Positions 30,564-39,861 of a DNA stretch of 64,000 nt are shown here, piece by piece. Origin of the DNA: Comamonas fluminis (GTDB lineage: Bacteria; Pseudomonadota; Gammaproteobacteria; Burkholderiales; Burkholderiaceae_C). Each line of letters starts with the position of its first letter. Within the stretch, counting starts at the first letter, position 1. The translations under genes were made by a program, and so were the position numbers. The notes below the pieces were generated by a model. The model did no database searches, was not told the origin of the DNA, and saw only the letters and a list, made by a program, of their open reading frames with translations. The stretch spans positions 4,787,501 to 4,851,500 of the forward strand of contig NZ_CP066783.1 in assembly GCF_019186805.1 (NCBI RefSeq), written 5' to 3'.

Positions 30564-31391
30564 TCAGGCCTTCGCTGCAGCCTGCAGCGTGGCGCGTGTG
30601 GCGATAGCGGCTTCGCGTGCAGCCTTGGCGAAATCATCACCCTGACCCGCGTACAGAATGGCCCGCGAGGAGTTGATGATGATGGGGCCGCCACCTAGTT
30701 TTGCAGCCTTCACGGTGGCCACGGCATCGCCGCCCTGTGCGCCCACGCCGGGAATCAGCAAAGGCAGCGTAGGAGCCACGGCGCGCACGCGCTCGATCTC
30801 ATTGGGGCGGGTTGCGCCCACCACCAGACCCAGCTGGCCGTTGGTGTTCCACGGGCCCTGTGCCAGCTTGGCCACATGCTCGAACATATGGGGGTTGCCG
30901 GGCACATCGGCCAGGGTCTGGGCCTGCAGATCGTCACCACCGGGGTTGGAGGTGCGGCACAGCAGGAAAGCACCCTTGCCCTCGTACTTGAGGTAGGGCG
31001 TGATCGAGTCAAAGCCCATGAAGGGCGAGAGCGTCACGGCATCGGCGCCGTAGCGTTCAAACGCTTCCTTGGCGTACTGCTCGGCGGTGGAGCCGATATC
31101 GCCACGCTTGGCGTCCAGAATCACGGGCACATGGGGCGCAACCTTGCGCATATGGGCCATCAGCTTTTCCAGCTGGTCTTCGGCGCGGTGGGCGGCAAAG
31201 TAGGCGATCTGGGGCTTGAAGCTGTTCACCAGATCGTGGGTGGCATCGACGATGGCTGCACAGAAGTCGTAGATCTTGGACGCATCGCCCTTCATGGCGC
31301 CGGGAAAGCGGCTGGGTTCAGGGTCCAGACCCACGCACAGCATGGAGTCATTGCGCGTGGACGCGTCGCGCAGCATGTCGAGAAAAGTCAT
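30564..31391 (-). CDS. pyrF: Orotidine 5'-phosphate decarboxylase (subfamily 2)
   Basis: 275 residues. The catalytic motif [17 protein letters not shown] (Lys95) belongs to the longer type 2 family. [13 protein letters not shown] at the start and [10 protein letters not shown] with [11 protein letters not shown] near the end form the phosphate-binding region. It makes UMP in pyrimidine synthesis. The start is [12 protein letters not shown]; the frame continues upstream through an R3 repeat with no family match. Confidence 0.96.
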   Translation of the reverse strand: MTFLDMLRDASTRNDSMLCVGLDPEPSRFPGAMKGDASKIYDFCAAIVDATHDLVNSFKPQIAYFAAHRAEDQLEKLMAHMRKVAPHVPVILDAKRGDIGSTAEQYAKEAFERYGADAVTLSPFMGFDSITPYLKYEGKGAFLLCRTSNPGGDDLQAQTLADVPGNPHMFEHVAKLAQGPWNTNGQLGLVVGATRPNEIERVRAVAPTLPLLIPGVGAQGGDAVATVKAAKLGGGPIIINSSRAILYAGQGDDFAKAAREAAIATRATLQAAAKA

Positions 31392-31431
31392 AAAGGGGGA
31401 TTTTAATTGCTCCCCCCTTCCAAGCCCTGCT

Positions 31432-31598
31432 GCAGGTTTTGCGGCCAGCGGCAGGCCGCAAACCAACACACTCCAAAACCGCCACACCCGAAAACTGGCA
31501 CACCCCAACAAAGAGACAGCGAGCAAGCGCCGCCGCGCAGCGAGGCTGTCGTCCCCCTTGGGGGAAGGCGCGAAGCGCCACAGGGGGAGTAGATAATT
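31432..31598 (-). repeat. R3 repeat in the pyrF-eamA divergent spacer
   Basis: On the minus strand: CTCCCCCTGTGGCGCTTCGC, CCTTCCCCCAAGGGGGACGA, CAGCCTCGCTGCGCGGCGGC, TTGCTCGCTGTCTC, then the GTGCCAGTTTTCGG trailer. It occupies most of the 212-bp spacer between the divergent starts. Confidence 0.75.
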
Positions 31599-31603
31599 CC
31601 ACC

Positions 31604-32485
31604 ATGCCTTCGTTCACCCCCAGACAGCTCATTCTTCTCGTTCTTCTCACCATCGTCTGGGGCCTGAACTGGCCCGTCATGAAGCTGGGCGTGCAGCACT
31701 TTCCCCCTCTGTCTTTCCGCATGGTCAGCATGTGGATTGGCCTGCCCATACTGGCCATCTTTGTCGCCAGCAAAGGCCTGCCGCTGACCATCCCGCGCAG
31801 CTACTGGGGGCAGCTGGCCAAGCTCACCCTGTTCAACATGGTGCTGTGGCACTGCCTGATCATCATCGCCATCCCCACACTCTCCAGCGGCCGCGCGGCG
31901 ATTCTGGGCTACACCATGCCTATTTTTTCAGCCGTCTTTGGCAGCCTGTTCTTCAAAGACAAACTGGGCCCACGCGCCTGGGCGGGCGTAGGTGCTGCGT
32001 TCGCAGGCGTTTTGCTGCTGCTGTGGCACGAAGTGGGCGCACTGGGCAGCAAGCCTCTTGGCGTGATGCTGATGCTGATTGCCGCCGCTGGCTGGGCCTG
32101 GGGCACGCAGCTGCTGCGCCGCACCGAAGCGCCCGTGCCGCTGATGACGCTGTCGCTGTGGATGGTGGCGCTGACCACCGTGGTGCTGACGGTGCTGGCT
32201 TTTGTCTTTGAACGAGACCAATGGCACGCCCCCGACCAGAGCGCGATGGCTGCTATCGCTTTTAATGGCATCCTGGTGCTGGGCTTTGCCCAGGCCGTGT
32301 GGTTCTACTTGGCCCGCAGCCTGCCGCCCGTGGCCTCCACGCTGAGCGTGATGATGATTCCGGTGCTGGGCGTGTTTGTCGGGGCCTGGTGGCTGGGCGA
32401 GGTGCTGCATTGGCAGGATTGGACGGCGGTCTGCCTGATGGTGGTGGCGATTGCTTCTGTGCTGTGGCCTAGCAAGAAGGCTTGA
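31604..32485 (+). CDS. EamA/DMT family transporter
   Basis: 293 residues, ten hydrophobic segments in two EamA repeats. The first starts [21 protein letters not shown]. The second starts [21 protein letters not shown] and includes the typical [23 protein letters not shown] end. Such proteins export or import metabolites, often amino acids; the substrate is unknown. The start is at MPSFTPRQL; the open frame further upstream lies in the R3 repeat. The stop codon is followed at once by R1 and R2 copy B. Confidence 0.9.
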   Translation: MPSFTPRQLILLVLLTIVWGLNWPVMKLGVQHFPPLSFRMVSMWIGLPILAIFVASKGLPLTIPRSYWGQLAKLTLFNMVLWHCLIIIAIPTLSSGRAAILGYTMPIFSAVFGSLFFKDKLGPRAWAGVGAAFAGVLLLLWHEVGALGSKPLGVMLMLIAAAGWAWGTQLLRRTEAPVPLMTLSLWMVALTTVVLTVLAFVFERDQWHAPDQSAMAAIAFNGILVLGFAQAVWFYLARSLPPVASTLSVMMIPVLGVFVGAWWLGEVLHWQDWTAVCLMVVAIASVLWPSKKA

Positions 32486-32490
32486 GGCTT

Positions 32491-32540
32491 TTTGCAGCTC
32501 TAGCGCTTATGGATAAAGCGCTGGCAGCTATTGATTTTGT
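32491..32540 (+). repeat. R1 repeat, nearly complete, after the EamA gene
   Basis: GCAGCTCTAGCGCTTATGG, then ATAAAGCGCTGGCAGCTATT. The two arms form an AGCGCTT/AAGCGCT hairpin. Confidence 0.7.
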
Positions 32541-32549
32541 ATTTTTTGC

Positions 32550-32965
32550 TGGCGACAGAGGGCGGGTCTCGGCCCGCCAGCCGAGGTACTTTCTTTTGCT
32601 TCGCCAAAAGATAAGTACCCAAAGAAAAGGCGACCCGACTTTCTGCGTCCCTACGCTACGTTTCACTTCGCTCCGGGCAAACCTGCGTCACGCAATTCAG
32701 TCTGCGGTGCGGCAAAACTCGCTTTGCGCTGCGCGCGCCGCTCAAACAGTTGCCGCAAGTCAGAGCACGAAGCAATGCTGTCCTTCGGCAGCATTGCCCG
32801 CAGCCTGAACCGCGTGCCGCAGGCGCATCCACACGGGTGGGAGAAGGTGCGGACGGCCTGCGAGAGCTATGACGAAATAGGCCTCTAGCCCAATCACAGC
32901 AAGCGGTAGCAGCTATTGAAATAGATAAAGAAGCTATTCCGCACCCGGTATTGCCCCTTGTGACC
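32550..32965 (+). repeat. R2 structured repeat, copy B
   Basis: Plus-strand copy. First hairpin 32585-32598 with 32605-32619 (GGTACTT, CTTTTG / CAAAAG, AAGTACC). The 89-bp block 32675-32763 is identical to copy A. Long-range stem P1: CGCAATTCAGTCTGCGG (32691-32707) with CCGCAGCCTGAACCGCG (32798-32814). Inner stem P2: TGCGGCAA (32708-32715) with TTGCCGCA (32750-32757). Variable hairpin at 32772-32797 (GCAATGCTGT/GCAGCATTGC with a hexaloop). The tail contains AGCAGCTAT and CCGCACCCGG as in copy A. Confidence 0.82.
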
Positions 32966-32973
32966 ACGCCTGT

Positions 32974-33235
32974 GACGGCAAGCTCTTGGGGCTGGCAGTT
33001 GCACCGTAGAGTGCAACTGCTTCGTCATCAAATTTGCGGCAACTGTTTGAACGAAGCGCCAAAGGCGCGCAGTGAGTTTTGCCGCACAGCCCCAAGAGCT
33101 TGACGGCACAGGTTGCCCGCAGCGAAGCGGAGAGACGTGGGCATCGGGGCTGGCTCTTTGCCTACTTTCTTGCACAAGAAAGTAGGTCGCCTGCCGGGGC
33201 GAGACCCGGCCTCTGCAAACAAATCAAGCATTTAG
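32974..33235 (-). repeat. R2 structured repeat, copy C (divergent)
   Basis: Minus-strand copy, tail to tail with copy B. The sequence has drifted but the layout is kept: 5' GGCCGGGTCTCGCCCCGG; first hairpin 33162-33185 with an 11-bp perfect stem; TGCGGCAA/TTGCCGCA inner stem; 26-nt hairpin 32995-33020 (GCAGTTGCAC/GTGCAACTGC). The P1 arms (32974-32994 and 33087-33107) pair at about 19 of 21 positions but have a sequence unrelated to P1 in A and B. Confidence 0.75.
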
Positions 33236-33280
33236 CCGATTTCAAGAAGCAAACTCAACCACAGCAAGCGACAACAGCTA

Positions 33281-33318
33281 CAAAAACAAAAGCGCACTGC
33301 GTTCCCACAGTGCGCTTT
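33281..33318 (-). terminator. Terminator of the second terC gene
   Basis: AAAGCGCACTG/CAGTGCGCTTT stem followed on the minus strand by TGTTTTTGTAGCTG; an R1 half-copy continues from the T tract. Confidence 0.88.
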
Positions 33319-33339
33319 CTTCATCCAGAGCTGAAAGGC

Positions 33340-34029
33340 TTAAGCAGCAGCTTCCTGCTTGGCACCCCGTGCCTGCATGAACTTGCCCAGACCCACCACC
33401 AGCACCGCGCCAGCAGCAGCTGCCACGTAGTGCAGCCAGGGGTGCGCCATGGTGTAGCCATGCAGCAGGTTGTCGTTGACGATGGTTTCGCCACCCACCC
33501 AGCCAATCAGGGCTGCGCCCAGCGTGATGATGACGGGGAAGCGCTCCATCAGCTTGATCATCAGCGTGGAGCCAAAAATCACCAGAGGAATGGAGATGGC
33601 CAGGCCCAGAATCAGCAGAACCATATTGCCTTGGGCGGTCGCGGCCACGGCAATCACGTTGTCCAGGCTCATCACCAGGTCGGCGATCAGGATGGTGCGG
33701 ATGGCGGCCACCATGGAGCCCGTGCCCTTGGATTCGCCTTCTTCTTCATCGCCACCGGTCAGCAACTGGTAGCCAATCCACAGCAGCAGGCAGCCACCGA
33801 TGACTTGCAGGAAAGACAGCTCCAGCAGCTTGGCTGCAACCACGGTCAGCACGATACGCAGCACCACGGCTGCGCCAGAGCCAAACATGATGGCTTTCTT
33901 TTGCTGTTCAGGAGGGAGAGAACGGGCTGCGAGCGCGATGACAACGGCGTTGTCGCCGGAGAGGATGATGTTGATCCAGACGATCTTCACCAGGCCGATC
34001 CAGAAATCGGCGTTATTGAGCATATCCAT
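33340..34029 (-). CDS. TerC family membrane protein (second copy)
   Basis: 229 residues with the TerC acidic motifs ILSGDNAVVIALAARSLPPEQQKKAI and VMSLDNVIAVAATAQ and about seven membrane segments. It is related to the riboswitch-controlled copy near 14 kb but shorter and clearly not a recent duplicate. No yybP-ykoY aptamer is visible upstream, so it is probably controlled differently. The start is at MDMLNNADFW with TGGAG upstream; ATG four codons earlier is also open. It lies downstream of sucCD on the same strand, past a hairpin. Confidence 0.9.
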   Translation of the reverse strand: MDMLNNADFWIGLVKIVWINIILSGDNAVVIALAARSLPPEQQKKAIMFGSGAAVVLRIVLTVVAAKLLELSFLQVIGGCLLLWIGYQLLTGGDEEEGESKGTGSMVAAIRTILIADLVMSLDNVIAVAATAQGNMVLLILGLAISIPLVIFGSTLMIKLMERFPVIITLGAALIGWVGGETIVNDNLLHGYTMAHPWLHYVAAAAGAVLVVGLGKFMQARGAKQEAAA

Positions 34030-34053
34030 TGTTGACTCCACTGTTTTGAATAT

Positions 34054-34080
34054 GAAAGCGCCGCATTGCGCGGCGCTTTC
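34054..34080 (-). terminator. Hairpin between sucD and terC
   Basis: An 11-bp perfect stem GAAAGCGCCGC/GCGGCGCTTTC. The T-rich side (TTTCTTTTAA) is better placed for plus-strand termination; on the minus strand it may be a weak terminator of sucCD. Confidence 0.6.
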
Positions 34081-34178
34081 TTTTAAGAGTGGAGGCAGTT
34101 TAGAGGGCCTGAGGCCCGCTGCCAGTTCGTAATACTGCGTAAATTTTTACCGCAGCACTACGAACTTCTGCACAGGGC

Positions 34179-35078
34179 TTACTTCTTCAGCAGGCCTTGC
34201 AGCAGGCGACCCATTTCGGATGGGTTGCGAGTGATGGTGAAACCGCACTCTTCCATGATGGCCAGCTTGGCGTCAGCAGTGTCTGCACCGCCGGAGATCA
34301 GGGCACCTGCGTGACCCATGCGCTTGCCGGGAGGAGCAGTCACGCCAGCGATGAAGCCAACGATAGGCTTTTTCATGTTGGCCTTGCACCACTGAGCAGC
34401 TTCAGCTTCATCGGGACCGCCGATTTCACCGATCATGATCACGGCGTCGGTGTCGGGATCTTCGTTGAAAGCGCGCATCACGTCGATGTGCTTCAGGCCG
34501 TTGATGGGGTCACCACCAATACCGACAGCGGAGGACTGGCCAATGCCCAGTTCAGTCAGCTGAGCCACGGCTTCGTAAGTCAGCGTACCGGAACGGGACA
34601 CCACGCCCACGCGGCCCTTCTTGTGGATGTGACCGGGCATGATGCCGATCTTGATTTCGTCAGGCGTAATCAGACCGGGGCAGTTGGGGCCCAGCAGCAG
34701 AGTCTTCTTGCCGCCAGCAGCTTCCTTGGCCTTCATCTTGTTGCGCACTTCCAGCATGTCGCGCACTGGAATGCCTTCGGTAATGCAGATGGCCAAGTCC
34801 AGGTCAGCTTCCACAGCTTCCCAGATGGCAGCTGCAGCGCCTGCTGGAGGCACGTAGATCACGGACACGGTAGCGCCAGTTTCCTTGGCGGCGTCCTTGA
34901 CGGAGCCAAAGATTGGGATGTCGAAAATCTTTTCGCCAGCCTTCTTGGGGTTCACGCCTGCCACGAAGCAGTTCTTGCCGTTTGCGTATTCCTGGCACTT
35001 TTCAGTGTGGAATTGGCCAGTCTTGCCAGTAATGCCCTGGGTGATGACCTTGGTGTCTTTGTTAATAAAGATCGACAT
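34179..35078 (-). CDS. sucD: Succinyl-CoA ligase (ADP-forming) subunit alpha
   Basis: 299 residues. The N-terminal CoA-binding Rossmann domain reads MSIFINKDTKVITQGITGKTG...CVAGVNPKKAG. The active-site histidine lies in GKRMGHAGALISGG, and the GPNCPG loop is present. With SucC it converts succinyl-CoA to succinate, making ATP, in the TCA cycle. It is 20 bp downstream of sucC in an operon. Confidence 0.98.
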   Translation of the reverse strand: MSIFINKDTKVITQGITGKTGQFHTEKCQEYANGKNCFVAGVNPKKAGEKIFDIPIFGSVKDAAKETGATVSVIYVPPAGAAAAIWEAVEADLDLAICITEGIPVRDMLEVRNKMKAKEAAGGKKTLLLGPNCPGLITPDEIKIGIMPGHIHKKGRVGVVSRSGTLTYEAVAQLTELGIGQSSAVGIGGDPINGLKHIDVMRAFNEDPDTDAVIMIGEIGGPDEAEAAQWCKANMKKPIVGFIAGVTAPPGKRMGHAGALISGGADTADAKLAIMEECGFTITRNPSEMGRLLQGLLKK

Positions 35079-35098
35079 GTGTGTATCTCCGGGGCGTA

Positions 35099-36259
<1,161 letters not shown>

Positions 36260-36731
36260 GACTTTGTCTCTCTGAACTGAGGGGAAATACCCGCTTGCCA
36301 CAGACTCTAGCGGTCAGGCAATTCGGGTTCGTATGACATGGCGTGCAGGAATGTACCATGTTGCATCGCGCAAAACGACACCCCAATATGCGCAGAATCC
36401 ACAATTTCATGCATCTTTTTTCGCATTTGCGCAAAAGCTGCAATGTGTTGATATTGCTGGAAAAATTATGCCTACACGATAATTTTTCTTCCTGCAACTT
36501 TCTTATGTCTTATACAAAACCTGACGCAAGCTTGATGCAAGCTCTGCCGAACGGGAAAGACCGTCGCCTAAGCGACAAAAATTAGGCCGTTTGTAGGAGT
36601 TTTGCCTAAAAAACAGGCTGCACACATCTGCCATCAGATTCAAGGACAATCAGCGTCCGAAAACGCGGCAATAGTGCCGCAGGCAGCGGCATCCACACAA
36701 ACATGCGCGCGCCGCGCAGGAGAGAAATGCA
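36260..36731. other. Divergent intergenic region between sucC and argC
   Basis: A 472-bp AT-rich region with no gene. It should hold the promoters of both operons. It contains the perfect palindrome listed separately. I could not settle -35/-10 boxes with confidence. Confidence 0.5.
36460..36488. promoter_or_regulatory. Palindrome, candidate operator of sucC and/or argC
   Basis: GAAAAATTAT-N9-ATAATTTTTC: a perfect 10-bp inverted repeat near the middle of the divergent spacer, with 19-bp centre-to-centre spacing suited to a dimeric regulator. Confidence 0.4.
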
Positions 36732-37664
36732 ATGGCAAAAGTCTTTATCGACGGAGAAGCAGGAACCACCGGTCTGCAGATTCGTGATCGTCTGGTCGAT
36801 TTTGCAGGTGTGGAGCTGGTCAGCATTGACCCCGCACTGCGCAAGGACCCTGCCGCCAAACGCGCTCTGATTGCTGGCGTGGATCTGGTCATTCTGTGCC
36901 TGCACGATGATGCCGCCCGCGAAACCGCTGCCATGGTGGACTCCATCACCGCCGAAACAGGCCGCGCCATCAAGATCATTGATGCATCGACGGCCCACCG
37001 CACCGCCCCCGACTGGGTCTATGGCTTCCCCGAGCTGCGCGCTGGCCAGCTGGAAGCCGTGAAGAACGCCACCCGCGTCTCCAACCCCGGCTGCTACGCC
37101 ACGGGCGCCATTGCCCTGCTGGCACCACTGGTGGCGGCGGGCCTGATTCCTGCCGACTACCCCGTGAGCCTGCCTTCCGTTTCTGGCTACACCGGCGGTG
37201 GCCGCCCCATGATTGAAGCTTACGAGGCTGGCACGGCCGCGCCTTATGAAGCTTATGCACTGGGTCTGGGCCACAAGCACATTCCCGAAATCCTGCACTA
37301 CACCGGCATGACACGCCGCCCCGTGTTCATTCCCGCAGTGAGCAACTTTGCCCAAGGCATGCTGGTGCAACTGCCCCTGCATCTGGACCTGCTGCCCGGC
37401 GCGCCCAAGGCGGCTGACCTGCACGATGCACTGGCCAGCCACTACGCCAAGACCAACACACCAGCCCAATGGGTCAGCGTGCTGCCCGCTACGGAAGACA
37501 ACAAGCTGGCCGCCGACACGCTGGCCAATACCAACAAGCTGGAGCTGCGCGTGTTTGCCAATGAGCAATACCGCCAGGCCGTGCTGATTGCCCGTCTGGA
37601 CAATCTGGGCAAGGGCGCCAGCGGCGCGGCGGTGCAGAACCTGCAGATCATGCTGGGCCTGTAA
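36732..37664 (+). CDS. argC: N-acetyl-gamma-glutamyl-phosphate reductase (type 2)
   Basis: 310 residues, the short type 2 form. Rossmann start [21 protein letters not shown], catalytic Cys121 in [15 protein letters not shown], and [18 protein letters not shown] and HKHIPEI later. It reduces N-acetylglutamyl phosphate to the semialdehyde in arginine synthesis. The start has AGGAGAGAAATGC upstream. An R1 repeat follows. Confidence 0.97.
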   Translation: MAKVFIDGEAGTTGLQIRDRLVDFAGVELVSIDPALRKDPAAKRALIAGVDLVILCLHDDAARETAAMVDSITAETGRAIKIIDASTAHRTAPDWVYGFPELRAGQLEAVKNATRVSNPGCYATGAIALLAPLVAAGLIPADYPVSLPSVSGYTGGGRPMIEAYEAGTAAPYEAYALGLGHKHIPEILHYTGMTRRPVFIPAVSNFAQGMLVQLPLHLDLLPGAPKAADLHDALASHYAKTNTPAQWVSVLPATEDNKLAADTLANTNKLELRVFANEQYRQAVLIARLDNLGKGASGAAVQNLQIMLGL

Positions 37665-37683
37665 GCCCTGCCCTTGAAGACTT

Positions 37684-37736
37684 CCATTTCAATAGCAGCT
37701 AGCGCTTTATTCATAAGCGCTGGCAGTCTATAAAGC
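37684..37736 (+). repeat. R1 repeat between convergent genes
   Basis: AATAGCAGCTAGCGCTTTAT and TCATAAGCGCTGGCAGTCTA: a well-preserved copy, with AGCGCTT/AAGCGCT arms. Confidence 0.7.
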
Positions 37737-37737
37737 T

Positions 37738-38079
37738 TCAATCATTTGCGGCTGCCACTGCCACTGGGGCAGCTGCAAGCCTGGGCCGTATGGGCCAGCC
37801 CAGCACCGGGCCATCGATCGCCTGCGGATTCAGCCCGGAAGCTGACCGCAATGCAGGCAGCGGGCCACGCGACTGCATCCGGGCCACGCTCAGGTCCAGA
37901 GCCTCCAAATGGCTCTCCCAGCTTCGCGCTGCCACTCGGGTCGATTTCATCGCACCGAGTGGTAAATAGCGGCTTGCTTTATCCTTGCCGACTTTTCGAA
38001 TCTCAGGTTTTCCGCCTGTCATCGGGGCACAACATGGCTGCGGCGGCGTTGTGTGCCATGGCGACGGCAGCTTTTGCAT
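37738..38079 (-). CDS. Hypothetical protein, uncertain
   Basis: An open frame of about 113 residues starting MQKLPSPWHTTPPQPCC. It is basic and Pro/Arg-rich in the middle (RKVGKDKASRYLPLGAMKS) and matches no family I recognise. In its favour: it ends directly at an R1 repeat, as many real genes here do, and it fills an otherwise empty 430-bp spacer. Against: no clear ribosome site, the other strand is also open, and it comes within 13 bp of the start of the divergent permease gene. The spacer might instead hold only the permease promoter. Confidence 0.25.
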   Translation of the reverse strand: MQKLPSPWHTTPPQPCCAPMTGGKPEIRKVGKDKASRYLPLGAMKSTRVAARSWESHLEALDLSVARMQSRGPLPALRSASGLNPQAIDGPVLGWPIRPRLAAAPVAVAAAND

Positions 38080-38091
38080 AGGTTTCTCCAG

Positions 38092-39492
38092 ATGACTCAC
38101 AAGGCATCAGGCACGCCGGGCCAGGATGGCCATGACGACCTGCAACGCAATCTCACCAACCGCCATATTCAGCTGATTGCCATTGGCGGCGCCATCGGCA
38201 CAGGCCTGTTCATGGGCTCGGGCAAGACCATCAGCCTGGCGGGGCCGTCCATCGTCTTTGTGTACATGGCCATCGGCATCATGCTGTTCTTCGTGATGCG
38301 CGCCATGGGCGAGTTGCTGCTGTCCAATTTGCAGTACCGCTCCTTCATCGACTTTTCTTCCGATCTGCTGGGCCCCTGGGCAGGCTTTTTCACGGGCTGG
38401 ACTTACTGGTTCTGCTGGATCGTTACCGGCATCGCCGATGTGATTGCCATCACAGGCTATGCGCAGTTCTGGTTCCCGGACATCCCGCAGTGGCTGCCCG
38501 CAGTGGCCTCTGTGCTGGTGCTGCTGGGCCTGAACCTGCTGACGGTGAAGCTGTTTGGCGAGACCGAGTTCTGGTTCGCCATGATCAAGATCGTGGCCAT
38601 TGTGGCGCTGATTGGCACGGGCCTGTACATGATGGCCACCGGCTTTGTCTCCCCTGCGGGCCGCTCTGCCTCGCTGGCCAATCTGTGGAATGACGGCGGC
38701 ATGTTCCCCAACGGCATGCTGGGCTTTTTCGCAGGCTTTCAGATTGCAGTGTTTGCCTTTGTCGGTATCGAGCTGATTGGCACCACGGCCGCCGAAGCCA
38801 AGGACCCCGAGCGCACGCTGCCACGCGCCATCAACTCCATTCCCGTGCGCATCATCGTGTTCTATGTGCTGGCACTGATCGCCATCATGACGGTGACGCC
38901 CTGGCGCGATGTGGTGCCCAGCAAGAGCCCGTTTGTGGAGCTGTTCATGCTGGCGGGCCTGCCTGCGGCCGCTGGCATCATCAATTTTGTGGTGCTGACT
39001 TCGGCAGCCTCCTCGGCCAACAGCGGCGTGTTCTCCACCAGCCGCATGCTCTTTGGCCTGTCCATCAAGGGCGACGCGCCCAAGTCCTTCAGCCAGCTGT
39101 CCAGCCGCAGCGTCCCTTCGCGTGGTTTGCTGTTCTCCTGCATCTGCCTGCTGGTGGGGGCCTTTTTGATGTGGGTGATTCCCGACCTGATGGAAGCCTT
39201 CACGCTGGTGACCACGGTTTCCGCGATTCTGTTCATGTTCGTCTGGTCGCTGATTCTGCTGTCCTACATCGCCTATCGCCGCCGCCGCTCGGCGCTGCAC
39301 CAGGCCTCCAAATTCAAGATGCCCGGTGGCGTGCCCATGTGCGTGGCCTGCCTGGCTTTCTTCGCGGGCATTCTGGTGCTGCTCACACTCAAGGACGACA
39401 CGCGCCAGGCACTGATCGTCACCCCGCTGTGGTTTGTGCTGCTGGCCGTGGCCTACCAGTTTGTGCGCCGCCGCAATCAGGCTCGCGGCTAA
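38092..39492 (+). CDS. Amino-acid permease, CycA-like (D-serine/D-alanine/glycine transporter)
   Basis: 466 residues, twelve membrane segments of the APC superfamily. The N-terminal LQRNLTNRHIQLIAIGGAIGTGLFMGSGKTI is the conserved substrate loop of the family, and FVGIELIGTTAAEAKDPERTLPRAIN is the second signature. Similarity in pattern is closest to CycA. Uptake by proton symport is expected. The start is MTHKASGTPG; 13 codons upstream are open. A strong terminator follows. Confidence 0.88.
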   Translation: MTHKASGTPGQDGHDDLQRNLTNRHIQLIAIGGAIGTGLFMGSGKTISLAGPSIVFVYMAIGIMLFFVMRAMGELLLSNLQYRSFIDFSSDLLGPWAGFFTGWTYWFCWIVTGIADVIAITGYAQFWFPDIPQWLPAVASVLVLLGLNLLTVKLFGETEFWFAMIKIVAIVALIGTGLYMMATGFVSPAGRSASLANLWNDGGMFPNGMLGFFAGFQIAVFAFVGIELIGTTAAEAKDPERTLPRAINSIPVRIIVFYVLALIAIMTVTPWRDVVPSKSPFVELFMLAGLPAAAGIINFVVLTSAASSANSGVFSTSRMLFGLSIKGDAPKSFSQLSSRSVPSRGLLFSCICLLVGAFLMWVIPDLMEAFTLVTTVSAILFMFVWSLILLSYIAYRRRRSALHQASKFKMPGGVPMCVACLAFFAGILVLLTLKDDTRQALIVTPLWFVLLAVAYQFVRRRNQARG

Positions 39493-39516
39493 GACCGCGC
39501 CCCGCGCTTGACCCCA

Positions 39517-39542
39517 AAAGGCCTCGACAGAGGCCTTTTTTC
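39517..39542 (+). terminator. Terminator of the permease gene
   Basis: AAAAGGCCTC-GACA-GAGGCCTTTT stem with a T tract. Confidence 0.92.
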
Positions 39543-39692
39543 ATGCCGCAAGCCTGCGAATGCCATGCGCGCTGAGATCACAGGACTCGTGCTTTGGGCT
39601 GCAATGTCGCCGATACCCGTCAAGAATTCCACGACACCGATGACAATAGGCTGGGCATGACCATCAACGGCAGGGGCAGCGCCGCCAGTAAA

Positions 39693-39738
39693 GCGGCTGC
39701 AACCCCATCAAACCAGCCGCGAGTTCTGCGGCTTTTTT
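39693..39738 (+). promoter_or_regulatory. Attenuator-like pair of competing hairpins before the YddG-type gene
   Basis: Segment 1 GCGGCT (39693-39698), segment 2 AGCCGC (39715-39720) and segment 3 GCGGCT followed by T5 (39728-39738). Segments 2+3 form a terminator; 1+2 would prevent it. Confidence 0.5.
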
Positions 39739-39861
39739 CAGGCCTGAATTTATTGCCCATTTATTTCGCAGCAGCAACCACAGCACAGACAAGGCTCACA
39801 TGGCGATTTCCATGTATTTATCAGGCACTACATGCGCTTGCAGCTCCTGTTTCAGGAGTGA

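Larger units (their letters stand above)
39493..39861 (+). other. Permease-exporter intergenic region with leader-like elements
   Basis: A 369-bp spacer. Besides the permease terminator it holds a second terminator about 170 bp later, inside what is likely the leader of the YddG-type gene. No protein gene is convincing. The stretch between the two hairpins could be a small RNA or an attenuator leader. Confidence 0.45.
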
